A stretch of 64,000 nt of DNA from Drosophila pseudoobscura (lineage: Eukaryota > Arthropoda > Insecta > Diptera > Drosophilidae), in NCBI RefSeq assembly GCF_009870125.1, contig NC_046679.1, positions 28,582,001 through 28,646,000 on the forward strand, written 5' to 3'. The notes beneath the pieces are model-generated. The model was given only the letters and a program-made list of their open reading frames with translations. It ran no database searches and was not told where the DNA came from. Below are positions 49,106 to 62,095 of this stretch, piece by piece (position 1 is the first letter of the stretch; every line of letters begins with the position of its first letter). The position numbers and the translations under genes were made by a program.

Positions 49106-49804
49106 AAAGGCTCTCGATAGAGTTGCCTTCATTTAGGCAATTGGCGAGTGGTTTCCTCTCTGTTTAAATGCCAGATATACGTGCTAGTATCTCCCAAATT
49201 GAAATCATGAGCAAAGTGACATTAATTGAGCACAGCTGCGCCTTGCCCCCAGCTCTGCCGCGCCCAGCCCCCTTGTGGCACGCGATCTTGCCAGACATTG
49301 CGACTGTCGACTGACGACCGACGCTGTGCCGCTCTGTGCGTGCCTCTGAAAAGTTCGCTTTACTTTTTGTTTCTGTTGTTAAAAATAGCTTAATTAGTTG
49401 TACGCGCCGAGCCGGGGGAAAACAACATACTTAATGAAAAGTGTGGCGAAAGCGAAAATAAAAATGGGAATGAGAGAGCGAGAGCGAGAACGAGAGCTCG
49501 TGTATTGCATGTGTCCCTCCCCCCCTACCCCCCTCCCCCTGGAAGACATCGTAGTATTCCATTACTCAGGAGATGTCGAGGGCCTCGTGTCGCGTTTTTT
49601 TTTCGGGGGTGTATTCAGATTTGTGCTCTTAATGGGCCATGGCCGCCGAGCAAGTTGCACATAAATTACTTCTGTGGCTACCACGGCGCTGATGTGTTTT
49701 ATTCTAGGAATATTCCACTTGAACTTGTACTTGCGTTTCGTTTTCGGTTTTGATTAATTGCTGGGCGATTTTTTAAAGGTTTTTGACACTGGAAATTGCG
49801 TTTG

Positions 49805-50040
49805 GGATACCAGAAATAAGGGAAAAGATTGTTTTTTAAATTATTAGAGAATGAAAATAATACAAAAATATCGGGAACTGTAATTTAATAGAAATACCAC
49901 TCATGCTATTGGGATAGTACTCGTTTAGAGGCTATGGCCTTGCCTGCTAAGCCACACTGGAAGAGAGCTGGGATACCAGAAATAATGGAAATGATTTTTT
50001 TTTTAATTATTAGACAATAAAAATATTAAAAAAATATAGG
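49805..50040. repeat. Local duplication flanking a mosaic repeat block
   Basis: GGGATACCAGAAATAA followed by a T/A-rich block occurs at 49805-49875 and again, diverged, at 49969-50040 (offset about 165). Between them, 49879-49959 is built from pieces that match 47351-47373, 47441-47457 and, inverted, the 48.7-49.1-kb core. Confidence 0.7.
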
Positions 50041-52239
50041 GAGCAAACGGATTTCAATTCATACAAATTTTTCCCAAATTTTAATAGCAAAAAATTTGCG
50101 AAAACCGGATAATACCCGTTTTTTATTTATAATTTCTTGAAACATAATTCTGGCACTATCAAATGATTGCCCCCCTTGGGATTCCGAAGGAAATAAGAGT
50201 CTAAACTTTATCGGAAATCCCCCGGGAATGCAAAACACTCCGTAAATGTGTAAACCCTATCAGGCACTAAACAATAAACAAAATCATCAACGACTTTTAC
50301 TCTGAATAATCAATAGGTTTCCAGCGTTTAATTTAGTTTTTATTTATTTCAATTTATGCACATTTTCTAGTGGGATGGGGAGGGGGACGGGGGAGGGGGG
50401 ATATCGCTTGAATATTTATTTACTCTCGATAAAGAGTCATTAATTAAAGGCCGTCTGGCCGGCCGAGTGGCTCGAGAGCTGTTTGTTGTTTGAGTGAATT
50501 ATTTGTGGTAAGAGGATTGTGTCTGTCTGTGACGTTCAATTCCGTAATTGTTTGCGTAATATTATACCCCAAAAAAAGCGGGTCCAAAGGTCTGTGTGTG
50601 AGTGCCTTTTGATTTTTGAATAAACAAGGAAAATGTTTCTAAATTTTTGGAACTTTCATATCTGTTGGTGTTTTCCGAACAGTTCACAAAGCCTGGCTAA
50701 TGAAATGTAAAACTATTTATGACTTTTTGTTGGCTGCATCGCTAAATCTCTCCGAAAATTTATAACCACAATGAAAATGTTTTGTTTTCAGTTTTTCCAC
50801 ATATTTGGCTTTATTTTTGGTTGAACTTTTACCCCTAGATAGAGTATTCCTATATTTATACCGTAATTTTATGGCCAGAGATCGTGCCAAAAACTTTTGG
50901 TCCATAAAAAATTTGTGTACTTATTTGTCCTGTGTTTTAACCATTTTATTAGCCAAGATTCGTGTCTGCCGCTGCATTCGTGTATCTTTTTATGGCTGTG
51001 TTAATCAATTTCATTGAGTGTTGGCGACTTGTAGAATTTATACGCACTTTTTATGGGTTTTCTGGAATATCTTGTGAGATTTTGAGAAAGTTTTCAGCCC
51101 CTGCTGTGTCTTAAATGTCTCAATTACACACAGTTCTTGGGTTTAAGCAATTTATTATGTGGTAGATGGGTTTTTATCACTAATAAATCTTTGCCCTATG
51201 AATTTTTCTTCGAAATTCCCACTGGCTTCGTGTCAAATGAGTTTATTCATTGCTTTGCCTGATCAAGATTAGTTTTGATGGAATTTCCTGGCATCCACAG
51301 CACTTGGCCGCATAATCAATTAGCATTAATATGTATGCCTGTCATGTGACGTCTTCATTAAGAAGACGGCCTCCCAAAAGACCAGTAGCAGCAGCAGCAG
51401 CAGCATCAGCGAAGAAATAACAAAGGAAACAAACAGAAACCCGCAAAAACCACATAAAGTCCAGACCAATTAAACTATCAGCAAATCTGAAAGCAAGAAA
51501 TGCCTGCGCACATGCCACAGAATGGGGCAAGCGTAAGGGTATACATAACTCAAACCGCACATGTCATAAAGAATGATGACGAGAGTGAGAGGAGCGTGTG
51601 CCCCCCCGTAGCGGCACTTTAATGTGGGTCCCTCTCTGCCCCTCTCTCTCTCTCTCTCTCTAATGAATTTTTGTGATTTCCGAAAAAGGCCAAAAACAAA
51701 AGACAAAAGATCAGGTAGGAGCCAAAGCCAAAGCATTATTCACGCCTGTTTGAAGTTAATTCGTGCGCAAAAGATCCAAAAAGAAACAAAAACAAAAATA
51801 GCCACACTCTCTGACCCTCTGCCCCCCTCCCCCCCTCTGCCCCTTCTCTCTTTCTCTACCAAAAAAGGATGCATATCCCCCTCCTGCAAATTAGCCAAAA
51901 ACCCCGAAAACCCCGAAAAAAAACCCGTTGACTGGTTTAGCTTTTCTTTTTGATAAAAGTTTTTTTTTGATAGCCCCGCCGATGCTTGACGGATGCGCCC
52001 CGGCTGTGCGGCGGCCCCGAAGAAGGTGCATGTGAGCGGGTAAACAGGTTTTTTTTGTGGCCTGGCCGTGTGTCTGGGGCAAGTTATCATTTTCGTGTGT
52101 GTGTGCCTTGTGTAGGGTATGCGAGGGGAGGCTGGAGTCTGCGTGGAGATGTCACGGATCGTCCAAACGGGTTTCAGCATAAAGATTGACCTTTAGTTTT
52201 TGGGAAATTAGTTTTGAATATTACTAAAAAAAAGTAAGT

Positions 52240-52830
52240 TCCAAAAAACATTGATTTTTAATATTTTTTAACAATCTTTAATCATTTTTAATTGAATAAA
52301 ACTTTGATTTTTATATAAAATATCAGTATAACTAATTTAAAACATTAATTCGAAAAATAAGCATTGATTTTTAATATTTTATAACAAGTTTTAATCATTT
52401 TTAAATTTACAAAAATTTAGATTTCAATATAAAAAACCAGTAAAACTAATTTTAAATATTAAAACATTGATTTTTAATATTCTAAAACAAGTTTGGATTT
52501 TTTCTTTTGAATAATTATTTGATTTAAACATAAAAGAACAGTAAAACTAATTTTAAATATTTAACCAAAAAATTAGCTTAAAAAATAAGTGATTTTGAAT
52601 ATTTTTAAACAATTTTTTGTCAATAAAACTAATTTTATTAATTCTAATTAATTACTAAAATATTAAATTAAAAAAATAAGCTCCAAAAAACATTGATTTG
52701 TATTATTTTTTAACAAGTTTCGATTTGTTGTATTTGTAAAATAATTTGATTTAAACATAAAAGATCGGTACTACTAATTTTGAATATTAAAACAATGAAT
52801 AAACTCCAAGAAAACATTGATTTTTCATTT
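52240..52830. repeat. AT-rich satellite-like repeat, period about 110
   Basis: CATTGATTTTTAATATT-type words recur at about 52249, 52362, 52465, 52691 and 52814, with intervening CAGTAAAACTAATTT and AACAAGTTT blocks in the same order. The spacing (113, 103, 226, 123) indicates five to six decayed copies of a unit of about 110 bases. Confidence 0.75.
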
Positions 52831-55800
52831 TCTAAAACAAGTTTTGATGCTTTTTATTTGAATAATACTTTAATTAAAAAATTAAAAATATTTCCAAAAA
52901 TTTATGTTATTTTTGTATATAATATTTACACAAAAATTGTGTTAAATTATAATTTTAACGCGTTTATGGTTTATGGTTTCCCCACAAAAAAATAAGGGTA
53001 TCCACGTAGTCGCCTCTGAGGCCTTCTCCCAGAGCCTTCTCTTTTATTGAATCACTTCAGCGCCCGAGCAGCGTCTCTGCTGATGTTTTGAAAGCGCTGT
53101 AAACTGATAGCCGTTTATGATCTTAAATGGCAATGCAGGTAGATAGGAGGAGGTGCCCTGCCCTGCCCTGCTCCCCCTCCCTCCCTCTCTCTTTTTGATG
53201 CCTTTAGGGCTGTTCATCAAAGCGGATCAAACGCTTTGCAGGCGGCATCATCGTCTGCATAGTAATGATAATAATTTGATACCAAAAATAAACCATAAAA
53301 TCGAATTTACTTACTGTTTTCCTCCCCACCCCTCCCCTGGTGGCTTAGTATTTATTTAAATCCCTTCTATTGGGGTTTTGAAACCATTTTAATCGCTCTA
53401 AAAATTTCAATTTTTGATGGCCTCTAATGCCACATCGATTTCAATTGTGTGATTGGTTATATTTTTGGCTAATTATTTTGCCCTGTAACAGCTGTGTGTG
53501 TGGCGGTGGGTGGGGGGGTGTGCGGGTGGGTGACCTGCATTTTCGTTTGTGCATTTTTGGAATCCATTTAGAATTATGCATTAATGTGCAGGAATCATTG
53601 TGCCGCGGCAATTGCCAATTACACATTCAATTCAAACGTTTTGTAAAATGCAATTAGCGTTCTGTAATTCTAATTGGAAGCATTTGTTCTTGCTGCTGCT
53701 GGCTGCTGCTGCATGCAGCATCATGTGCATTTAAGCCCCGACTAATTGGATTATTTTGGGCTCTGGCATTATGAAATGCGTGGGCGTGGAACGGCAGGAC
53801 TACAGAGAATGGTCGCCCGTGGGGGACCCTGAAAGAAATTACGAGTGTTTTTCGGGATTTTCAAATATTTTCAGCACGGAATGAAGGAATATTATGCGGA
53901 TTTTTATGAATTTTTTAAGGGTTATTTTTTGTATATTTTGTATATTTGAGAATTTTGATTTTGTATACATTTTTATGGAAATCTATTCTGGAAAATTCTA
54001 TTGAATAATTTCTAAATTTATTTATGGATTTAAAAATCCACTTTTATTTTTTATTTTTACACATAAAAGCGCAAAACTTTTTATCAAACTAAAATTTAGA
54101 AAAAAAATGCCCCACCATTTCACGTATAACAGCCATTATCTAAAACTTTATTGGCCCCAAAATAAACCATTAAAACTGTAGAACTTTGAACATTTTTAAT
54201 GTTAAACTAAACTTTTGGACTAACAAAAATATTCGTACGTACGAATACCGATGGCAACAGAAACCGGGAGAGAGGGGGCAGAGAGAGAAGAGAAGAGAAA
54301 AAAAGAAAACGAGCAAATTTGTGTAATAAGCATCCAATTAAAACTTTTTCACACAATGCAACCCAAACCGAAAAGCAACAAAAAGTCAACGGACCAACAA
54401 TGAATGCAGAGTGTCTAACAGGGGCGCGGGAAAGAGACAGACATAACGGACGGGGAAGTAGGTGTAGGCAGAGCGGGGAAGCAAGAGAGTTGCAGAGAGG
54501 GAGAGAGCGCGAGAGCGCGAGGGAGCGCTGCTCTCCGACTGTCGCCTACTTAACGAGCTGCAAAAATGTGAGCCGCTTACATGGAAGGGGAGGGCAAGGC
54601 TGGGCAGACAGGCAGAACCGTTAGTGTTTATTATTCTCTAAGGAGAGTGAGAGAGAGAGAGAGGGGATGGGGAGCGAGTGTGCGGTGGGGCATAAAGGAT
54701 TTCCGCTTCGTTGACTGAAATATGAGCAGATTTTTGACAATGTTATACTTTTTTCCAAGTACAGAAAGTCAAGAGAGAGAGAGGGATACCCATGGTCTAG
54801 CCAAAGGAGAATGTATCTCATTGGAAACCCCTTTATTCTTCCACTTGTCACCTTCTCCACCACTCAAACAATACACCCTTTTGGACTCCAATCTCCAATT
54901 ACAGGGTATCGCACAAACAGCAGCAACAACAATTCATTATTCGGCGGAATAGGGCTTTATATTTCTTGACTAGACGCTAAACTCAATCATCTTCACGATA
55001 ATGACAGTGATAATTACAATCATCATTGCCACTGCTTTCTCTCCCTCCCTACCCCCCGCCCCCTTCTGGTCCCGCCCTCGCTCTATATATAGATCAAGTT
55101 GTGTGACAATGTGAGAGGCGTGTTTGGATTTCGCAATTGCAAAAATGTTTCGGTTTATGGTTTCCTCTCATCTCGTTTCATTCTTGAACTTCTTTTCTTT
55201 TCGCTTCGCTTCGTCTCGTTTCGTTGTTCTCCCTCGCTGGGGGAGGGAGCTGTGATAAAAATAAATAATCAGAGACGACAGAAGCCGAAACCGAAACCGA
55301 AAGATGAAGAAGTTTCTGTGTGTTTTTTCTCTTCTTTTTTTTTGCACACTCTAAATGATATTATTTCTTGTTGTTTTTGTGGATTTCGACACAATACATC
55401 ACTTGAACATTGTTTTGCACTTGGCTTACCCCGCACCGCGCACCCCTCCCCCGCCACATCACTGACATATTTTCCAGTTTGCTCACGTATTAATTGCTCA
55501 AGTGGAAGCGACAAGCAAAGCGGATAAAAAAAACCCTGCCCCCACCCCCACCGCCCCCCGCCCCACGCCTATTGACCGAAACATGTTTCTGATATTTTCC
55601 AGCACTTGAACTAAAGAAAATACTCCAAACATATACGATATATACATATATATAATGTGGCATATCCTTAATGGTCATTCTTTTCTCTTTTGATTTATGA
55701 AGGGTCTTTCTGTCTTTGATTAATTAGCAGCCCGTTAGGAGGGCTATCGGTATCTGAAGTGTTAAACTAATTTAATTAGTTAAGGTGTCCAGCGGGAAGG

Positions 55801-57697
55801 GAAGGGAAGGGCAGGAAGTTGATGAAACTTCAGTGTAAATAAGGGTTTGCTTTTGGGTGGGGGACTCAAGTTTTGTGTTTGTCATGGAGTAGTTTTTGGG
55901 AAATTGTTTAGTGATTAAATGGTGTGGAGAATGGTTTTGAAATGGGGGAGATTTTATAAGAGGGAGATTGGGGGAGATTGATAAGATGGCAGGGAAAGCT
56001 CTCTTAATCTGAAGACAGGAAAGAAGTCCGCGCAAGAGATTTGTTTGCCCAAAAACCTCCTGAATCTAGACCAGAATCTAAGAAACCTTATAAGAATCAA
56101 ATCTATCCGAATTATCATCCCCGAAAAGGCTTTTTTCAAAAGATTATATCAGAAACAAAGGGTTCTATAACCACTCTCTATAGGAAAGACACAGATAATT
56201 GAAGGATTGATTGTTACCATCCATAAAAACTACTAAATTTATCAACAACTCATTCTTTATAACAATATTTATAATATAATTTACGTGAACTCCCCAAATC
56301 TTTGCCTCCTTTATGTGAATTTCTGCAGATAATTCCATTTATTTTGCTTGAGTTTTTAATCATCTTTATTTCCTTTGAACCTCTTATCTGTTATCCTCTT
56401 TTGGGCTTCTGCCTTTTCGCACAGAATTCTATTTTCAGAATGTGATAGAACAGATTAGCCTCCTCTCCATGAAGAGACCTCCCACACGGCTGGGGATTTC
56501 TTTCCATCCCCAATGGGGCTTCCTTTCTCTCTCACATTTCGAGTGTGGAGTGTGCTTTGTGTGTATTCTTCTCCAAAGTACAGGATAGGATTCCTCTTGC
56601 AGTTTTCCATCAATGCAGACATCTGAGACATGGACTGCATATCAAACACGCACTCACAAAAGTCTCTTCTGGGTGTGTACTTGTGCATGTGTCTGTATTT
56701 AAATCGAAGGCACTTCATGAATGCCGATTCGATTGCAAAGAGTCCCGGAGTCCGAGTCGGAGTCCACTGAAAAATGCTTCACGGAAGTCGTAAATCGTCT
56801 CGAAGACATCGAAGCTGACCAAAAGACGTGAAAGCACTCAGGAGGGGTATGGGGAGTGCTGTGCTGCTTCTGTTTGGTGCAAATGTCAATAGTGTGAAGC
56901 GAGTGCTATTTATATGGAAATATCAAACGATTCCCCAGATAGATACGAGTCTGTATTTATAGACAACCCAACCCGAATGAAAGGGAATCTTGTATCTGTT
57001 TATGGTTCAATAGCATTTGCCACTCATCTCTTTCTCTCTCTCGGCTTTCATCTTGACCGCCAACACACACACACACATACACATTAGCCATCAACAGCTG
57101 TCTGTCTGACAAACAATTCATCATGGAAAAAGTGCAGTACTCCACTTAAGACAGCTCAAGAAATGCCACACATTTGTAGGATTCATGGAGAGGGGGGCGG
57201 GGTTAAGGGTGTGTGGGGAAACTGTTACAAAAATGTGTTTGCATATTTAGCATAAGGCCGCCGATACTCCGATACTCCTCAAGTGGAAAACAAGGGCACA
57301 ACAAAACAAAAGACAGAGAGAGAATCGATTTAAAATTGAATTTCTCCTCCACGGCGGACTCCTACTCCTACTCCTGCTTTCTCTTTCTTTCCTTTGTACT
57401 TTGAAGATTTGTTTATGTTAAAGTAATACCCCCAGACTTGTTTGTGATTATGTTGAACATATGTTGACAAAAATCCAGAGAGCGAGGAGTAGAGAGGAGT
57501 GGAGGGAATGGACCCCCGAACATGGACCAAACAGCAAAATGCAATTGAGACCAAACGGAAGCCAGCAAGCCACCAGCTTCTGGTCTCTGTTATTCTTTCT
57601 CTCTGTGTGTCAGTCTCTGCCTTGCTTTTTGCTTTGATTCAAGAAACTCCAGAACGCAAACCCAGCAAACCAAATGCTCACAAAAGATATCGCATGC

Positions 57698-58097
57698 GAG
57701 TCAAATGCGACAAAACGCTCGCACTCGCAGCCGCTTTTGATGGAAATTGGATAATTGTGTCTTTTAGTTATTGGCAGTGAAAAGTATCATTTATGATGAC
57801 CCGCAAAAGATTCGTCTTGCGAGGCTTTTGCGATATCTTTTACGAGACTTTTGCAAGACTTTTGCGAATTTTTTGCAAGACGTTTGCGAAACTTTTGCGA
57901 TACTTTTGCGAGTCAAATGTGAGACTTAACCCGACAAAACGCTTGCACTCGCAGCCGCTTTTGATGGAAAACTAAGCGACACAAGTATTAGTTTTTGTCG
58001 CTTAGTTTTTGGCAGTGAAAGTTCATCATTCATGAAAGCCCGCAAATGATTCGTTTTGCGAGACTCTTGCGAGCCAATGGCGAAACTTTTGCGAGGT
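57698..58097. repeat. Duplicated block with TTTTGCGA arrays
   Basis: A block starting GAGTCAAATG and containing CACTCGCAGCCGCTTTTGATGG, then GGCAGTGAAA, then CCCGCAAA.GATTCG, occurs at 57698-57830 and again at 57910-58060. Each copy is followed by short arrays of ACTTTTGCGA (57830-57912 and 58062-58097). The second copy carries the hairpin at 57968-58009. Confidence 0.8.
57968..58009. repeat. Perfect inverted repeat, 14-base arms
   Basis: AAAACTAAGCGACA at 57968-57981 pairs perfectly with TGTCGCTTAGTTTT at 57996-58009 across a 14-base loop. The related block upstream (about 57741-57770) does not form it, so the hairpin arose in one duplicate only. Too short and isolated to call a microRNA. 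Confidence 0.8.
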
Positions 58098-60102
58098 CGT
58101 TTGGTAGACACAGAGCCGAAGCCGCATTGCCGAAGCCACACGAAGGCTTGCTGCTTGTCTATCGTAAAACTCTCGCTTTCCATCTCGTTTACGATTCCTA
58201 AGCTCGCTTTTTTGGTTTGCTGGGTATATACTGTCGAGTCATATACATATCTATGTACACATGCAGTCATGCATACGGCACACTATCGTTTATTGTTTAA
58301 GGTACTTCCCGTAAGTTTTTCTTGTGGTTTCTCTGTTTTTGCTGGTACATATTTCTGTGGTTATTTCCTTCATGTTTTTTTTAGTGGCACATTTGTGTCT
58401 TTTGCTTTCTCTGTGGCTCCATTCTGCTAAGAACAATAGTAGTTAATTGGGTTTCAGTGGGTTCCGCATGTCCCTGGTGTTTTGGGAGTACCTGCCAAGA
58501 AGTGTGGGTCCTACAGAAAGGGTTCTGAGGGTGTCTCTTCTTCTAGTTATAAACTGCAGCTGGTATCAAAGCCTTTATAGGGGGTTGTTTGGTGTTTTAC
58601 AGGGATATCTTCACCCTGAGACGATGTCTATTCATAAGTTTTACAGGTGCTTCTTCATTATAGATTTATTGTAAAGACTTTTATGAATTCTAGGGTGATT
58701 TTGAAAGATTTTGAGTTAATCTTTCGTAATCCCTTTCATTTTTTGATCTACCTTCTCATCTTACAGGGTTCTCTGACCATCAGTAGCAGATTTTCACGCA
58801 ATTTGAGACATTCATTGTCAAAGTTTGGTACTCGCATTTGAAGATGTGTATCTCTAAGAAATCTTTGAAAGAGATTGTCTCTATAGAGACATTTATGGGC
58901 AAAACTTACCATAGATATTTATGTATGCTCCCAGGGTTTCTGCACTGATGTGGATTGAATCCCGAGACGACGGTATATTAAGTTGTAGATGTGAACTTTT
59001 ATTAAGTATTTAAATGAATTAAAATTATGATTAACAATGTATTTGTATGTGTGTATAACTTTGGATTATGTGGATCAATTGCCTTCTGGATGTGAAGGTC
59101 GCGAAAATCTGGCACCGACTGACTCTCTCTTTCGCTGACTTGACTCTTGATCTCTCCACTCAACCCTAAAAACCTCCTGCTGTCGTGATGTTTCTCTCTC
59201 TCTCTGGTTCTCAAAAAGGGTGTTGTTCAGTACTGGAGGCCGCTATAGAATTTAGAGGAACTCCCTGTTTAACTTTAACTTTCTACTGATAAAAATGCAC
59301 ATCAATTTCATTTGTTCCCTGCGTATCATTCAGCTCCACAAACAATACTCAGATCTGTTTCTTTCTTATAATTATACACTCTTACTTTTTGTTATCAGGA
59401 AATCGTGCCCTTGAAGGCCAAACAGAATGAGGCGATTGTTGCTCATCTCTCCTATATTTTAAATGTTACAACGAACTAAAGCAATTGATATTGAAGGCGA
59501 TCATCGTCTATAGAATTGTGTAAAATCATTATAAACTAGGCAAAAAAACACTCAATTGGGGGCAAAACAACAAATGATGGTATTTCCACTTGATAATTAC
59601 TTGGATGCATTCCAGAAAGCCCCCACTTACGGAGTCGCCGCCGCAGCCGCAGCTGCAGCTGCCACTTCAACACTTCCCCAGCCACAGGGGCATGCAAATA
59701 ATAAAGAAAGAGCGAGGTCTGGGAAAAGCAAACAAACATAAAGAACAATTACACCGAAGCTTATCGGCCAATTAAAGGCAAGGCGCGCGCTGCCGTCGAG
59801 GGGGCATAGAAATGCAAACACTTTTACCTCCTCATTCGATTGAATTCTACCTTATTTGCGGTTCAGAAATGCCAAAGTTCCAGCCTCATTTTGGTTCAAA
59901 AAATGCTGCAGCTGCCTTTTCCAGTGCATTCTTCTTCGGACCTTTGGAGTTCTGTTCTAATTGTTGAACAAAATGCATTGGGGCATGCAGTACGCTTGTT
60001 GCAGTTTTTTTTGTTTGTTTTGTATGCAATTGAACGCACAGTTTTTCAATTGTTCGGCGACAATTTGCTGCCTTGTGGCATAATTTATGCAACATTTGTG
60101 GA

Positions 60103-60138
60103 GAGACCCGGACCCGGACCCGTACCCGTACCCGGAGA
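60103..60138. repeat. GGACCC/GTACCC hexamer run
   Basis: About five hexamers (GGACCC twice, then GTACCC twice, with flanking partial units) in a short GC-rich island of the intron. Simple-sequence expansion; no function claimed. Confidence 0.65.
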
Positions 60139-60819
60139 TGTGAAGCCTGACAGGCCTGTTGACAATTTGAATTAAGTGTAGTTAATGTTGACAAACGTTC
60201 CGTCCAGCCATGGGAGAACAATGTTTCCCAGAGTTCATTGGGGACAACACCACCCCCCCCAGCTACCACCCACCCCTATGGCGCACCAACCCCTCTTCTA
60301 AGCGCTGAACATGGGTATGTATCCCCAAGTTGTGGCGCGGCGGCACTAGGCCGTCAAACATGATTGATGTGGGGATGTGGATGCGGCATGGCATGGACTG
60401 CGGCGAGTGCGAGATTAAGATAATCGACATTTGTATCATATAATTTCCACATGTTCCAACATCATCCGCACATTTGTGGCAGGAGAATCTGAGAGAGCTG
60501 CGGGTTAAGAGAAGTATTAATAAAGTCCGTAAAGAGTGCGGCGGAAATGGCTGGCCTAACAAGATCTATGGGAATCTGTGAAATGTGGGAAAATATTTGG
60601 AAAATCCACCAAAAGACTGATTGATTCCGTCACGAGTTAATTCAGACTTTTACTCCGTTTCCACCAGCAGCCTATTTGTAGGATGCTGTTTCCCTGTACA
60701 AAGGTTCTCATAGGCGAAAGGCTTACTCGGAGAAAATTACATCCATATTTATAATAAATATGCGGTCTTTACATAACAAGCATGAGAAGATTAGATAGAA
60801 TTCACTTTGGCTAAAAAAA

Positions 60820-61260
60820 CAATAATTTAAAAAAAATTGTTAAAAAAATATTACAAACAAATTATTACAAATAAATTGTTAAACAAAATTATAAAAAAAT
60901 TATTAAAAATAAATTGTTACAAAAATTATTAAAAGATTGTAAAACATAAATTAAAAACAATATTAAAAAATAAATTAAAAACAATATTAAAAAATAAATT
61001 AAAAACAATATTAAAAAATAAATTAAAAACAATATTAAAAAATAAAAAAAAAATGTATTAAAAAATTATAAAATATAAATAAAAAAAAAAATTAAAGAAA
61101 AATATTTTTAAAAAAATATTAAACAAAATTTGTTTAAAAAAATGATTAACAAAATTATTAAAAAAAATTTAAAAATAAATTTAATAAAAAATACAAATAT
61201 AAAAAAGCAAAAAAAATTAAGTACAATAAATAAAGTTATTACAAAATAAATACTGCCCAT
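60820..61260. repeat. Extreme A/T tract with 24-base tandem repeat
   Basis: About 440 bases are almost pure A/T, biased to A on this strand. A 24-base unit containing AAATTAAAAACAATATTAAA repeats exactly from about 60948 to 61043 (ACAATATT at 60957, 60981, 61005, 61029). It lies about 400 bases upstream of the nested TIL gene. Confidence 0.8.
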
Positions 61261-61672
61261 AATTAATCGCTTCAAAATAAGTAAAATATATAAAATGTGC
61301 TGGAAATATATTTAAATTAAATATTATCATATATTTATTTTAAATATAAAATAGTGTTTTAAATTAAATATTTTCATATCATTGTCAGAATGTACGGAAA
61401 AACACTTTCTCTTTTAGAATTTCTCCACTCAGAGCCAATCTATTGGTATACATTTTTAGGTCCGAGTGTAAATATTACAATTTCAGGGAATCTACTCTCT
61501 AGGTACACTCCATGAAGCGATAAAAATCCTCGGTCCAACCCCCTCTTAAACGCTTCGATTAGTTCCATTTAATGTCGGATTTACCACAACTTAATTTAGT
61601 TATTGAAAAACCATAAACATTTGCCATATTTCACATTCGACAAACGGCAAAACGAGAAGCAGGAAATACACC

Positions 61673-62095
61673 ATGAAGACCCCAGTGCTGTGTGCGATGA
61701 TGGTCCTAGTTCTACTGGAAGGATCTGCAGGCCATGGGCACAATGCAGGGCGTTCGCTGGCGCAACCTCGAGCAGAGGGAGCAGCAGCCTGCGGTGAGAA
61801 TGAGATCTACAGCTGTAGGGTCTGCTTTGAGCCGTCCTGCAATCAAATGCTCCACGACGACGAGCCCTGCCACGAGGGCTGTGTGATGGCCTGCAACTGC
61901 AAGCTGGGCTTCGTACGCAAGAAGCTGGCATGCGTGCTCAAGGACGCCTGCTGTGTGGGCAATATTTGTAAGACTAGGAAGGAGATCGTCATACGCGAGG
62001 CTCAGATAAACGGTGTCGAGCCCGACCCGAAGCTCTGGGCTGAGCCGCGAGATATAGTCGTTGAAGTTGCACTCGAGCAGGGTCTAGTGGCATAA
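61673..62095 (+). CDS. Secreted TIL-domain protein, protease-inhibitor-like
   Basis: Single exon, 140 residues, start in a good context (ACACC before ATG). Residues 1-20 form a signal peptide (KTPVLCAMMVLVLLEGSAG). The domain at about 40-95 has ten cysteines in the trypsin-inhibitor-like (TIL) order: ACGENEIYSC, CRVC, SCNQ, PCHEGC, ACNCKLGFVRKKLAC and DACC. A further CVGNIC pair and an acidic tail follow. CGENE and CNCKxGFVR are hallmarks of the family. TIL proteins in insects often inhibit serine proteases in haemolymph or seminal fluid; whether this one inhibits anything is unknown. It is nested, same strand, in the large intron of the type II membrane-protein gene, preceded by an A/T tract. 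The exact orthologue was not recognised. Confidence 0.85.
   Translation: MKTPVLCAMMVLVLLEGSAGHGHNAGRSLAQPRAEGAAACGENEIYSCRVCFEPSCNQMLHDDEPCHEGCVMACNCKLGFVRKKLACVLKDACCVGNICKTRKEIVIREAQINGVEPDPKLWAEPRDIVVEVALEQGLVA

Larger units (their letters stand above)
46429..61672 (+). other. Large intron, left of nested TIL gene
   Basis: 15.2 kb following the donor at 46428. No exon with coding character was found. It is AT-rich with many simple repeats, including (TC)n 51641-51661, (GA)n 54647-54664 and (CA)n 57062-57077, a GAGAGC-rich stretch at 54490-54530, and the degenerate repeat fields listed separately. No intact transposon ORF or long terminal repeat was recognised. Enhancers for the host gene may lie here but cannot be identified by eye. 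Confidence 0.5.

Noticed and set aside
57968-58009. Hairpin as a microRNA precursor
   Set aside because: A 14-base stem with a 14-base loop is too short for a fly pre-miRNA, and it sits in repeat DNA.
58447-58841. Short plus-strand frames in the large intron resembling membrane peptides
   Set aside because: Hydrophobic translation is expected from T-rich sequence; no consistent start, splice or codon bias.
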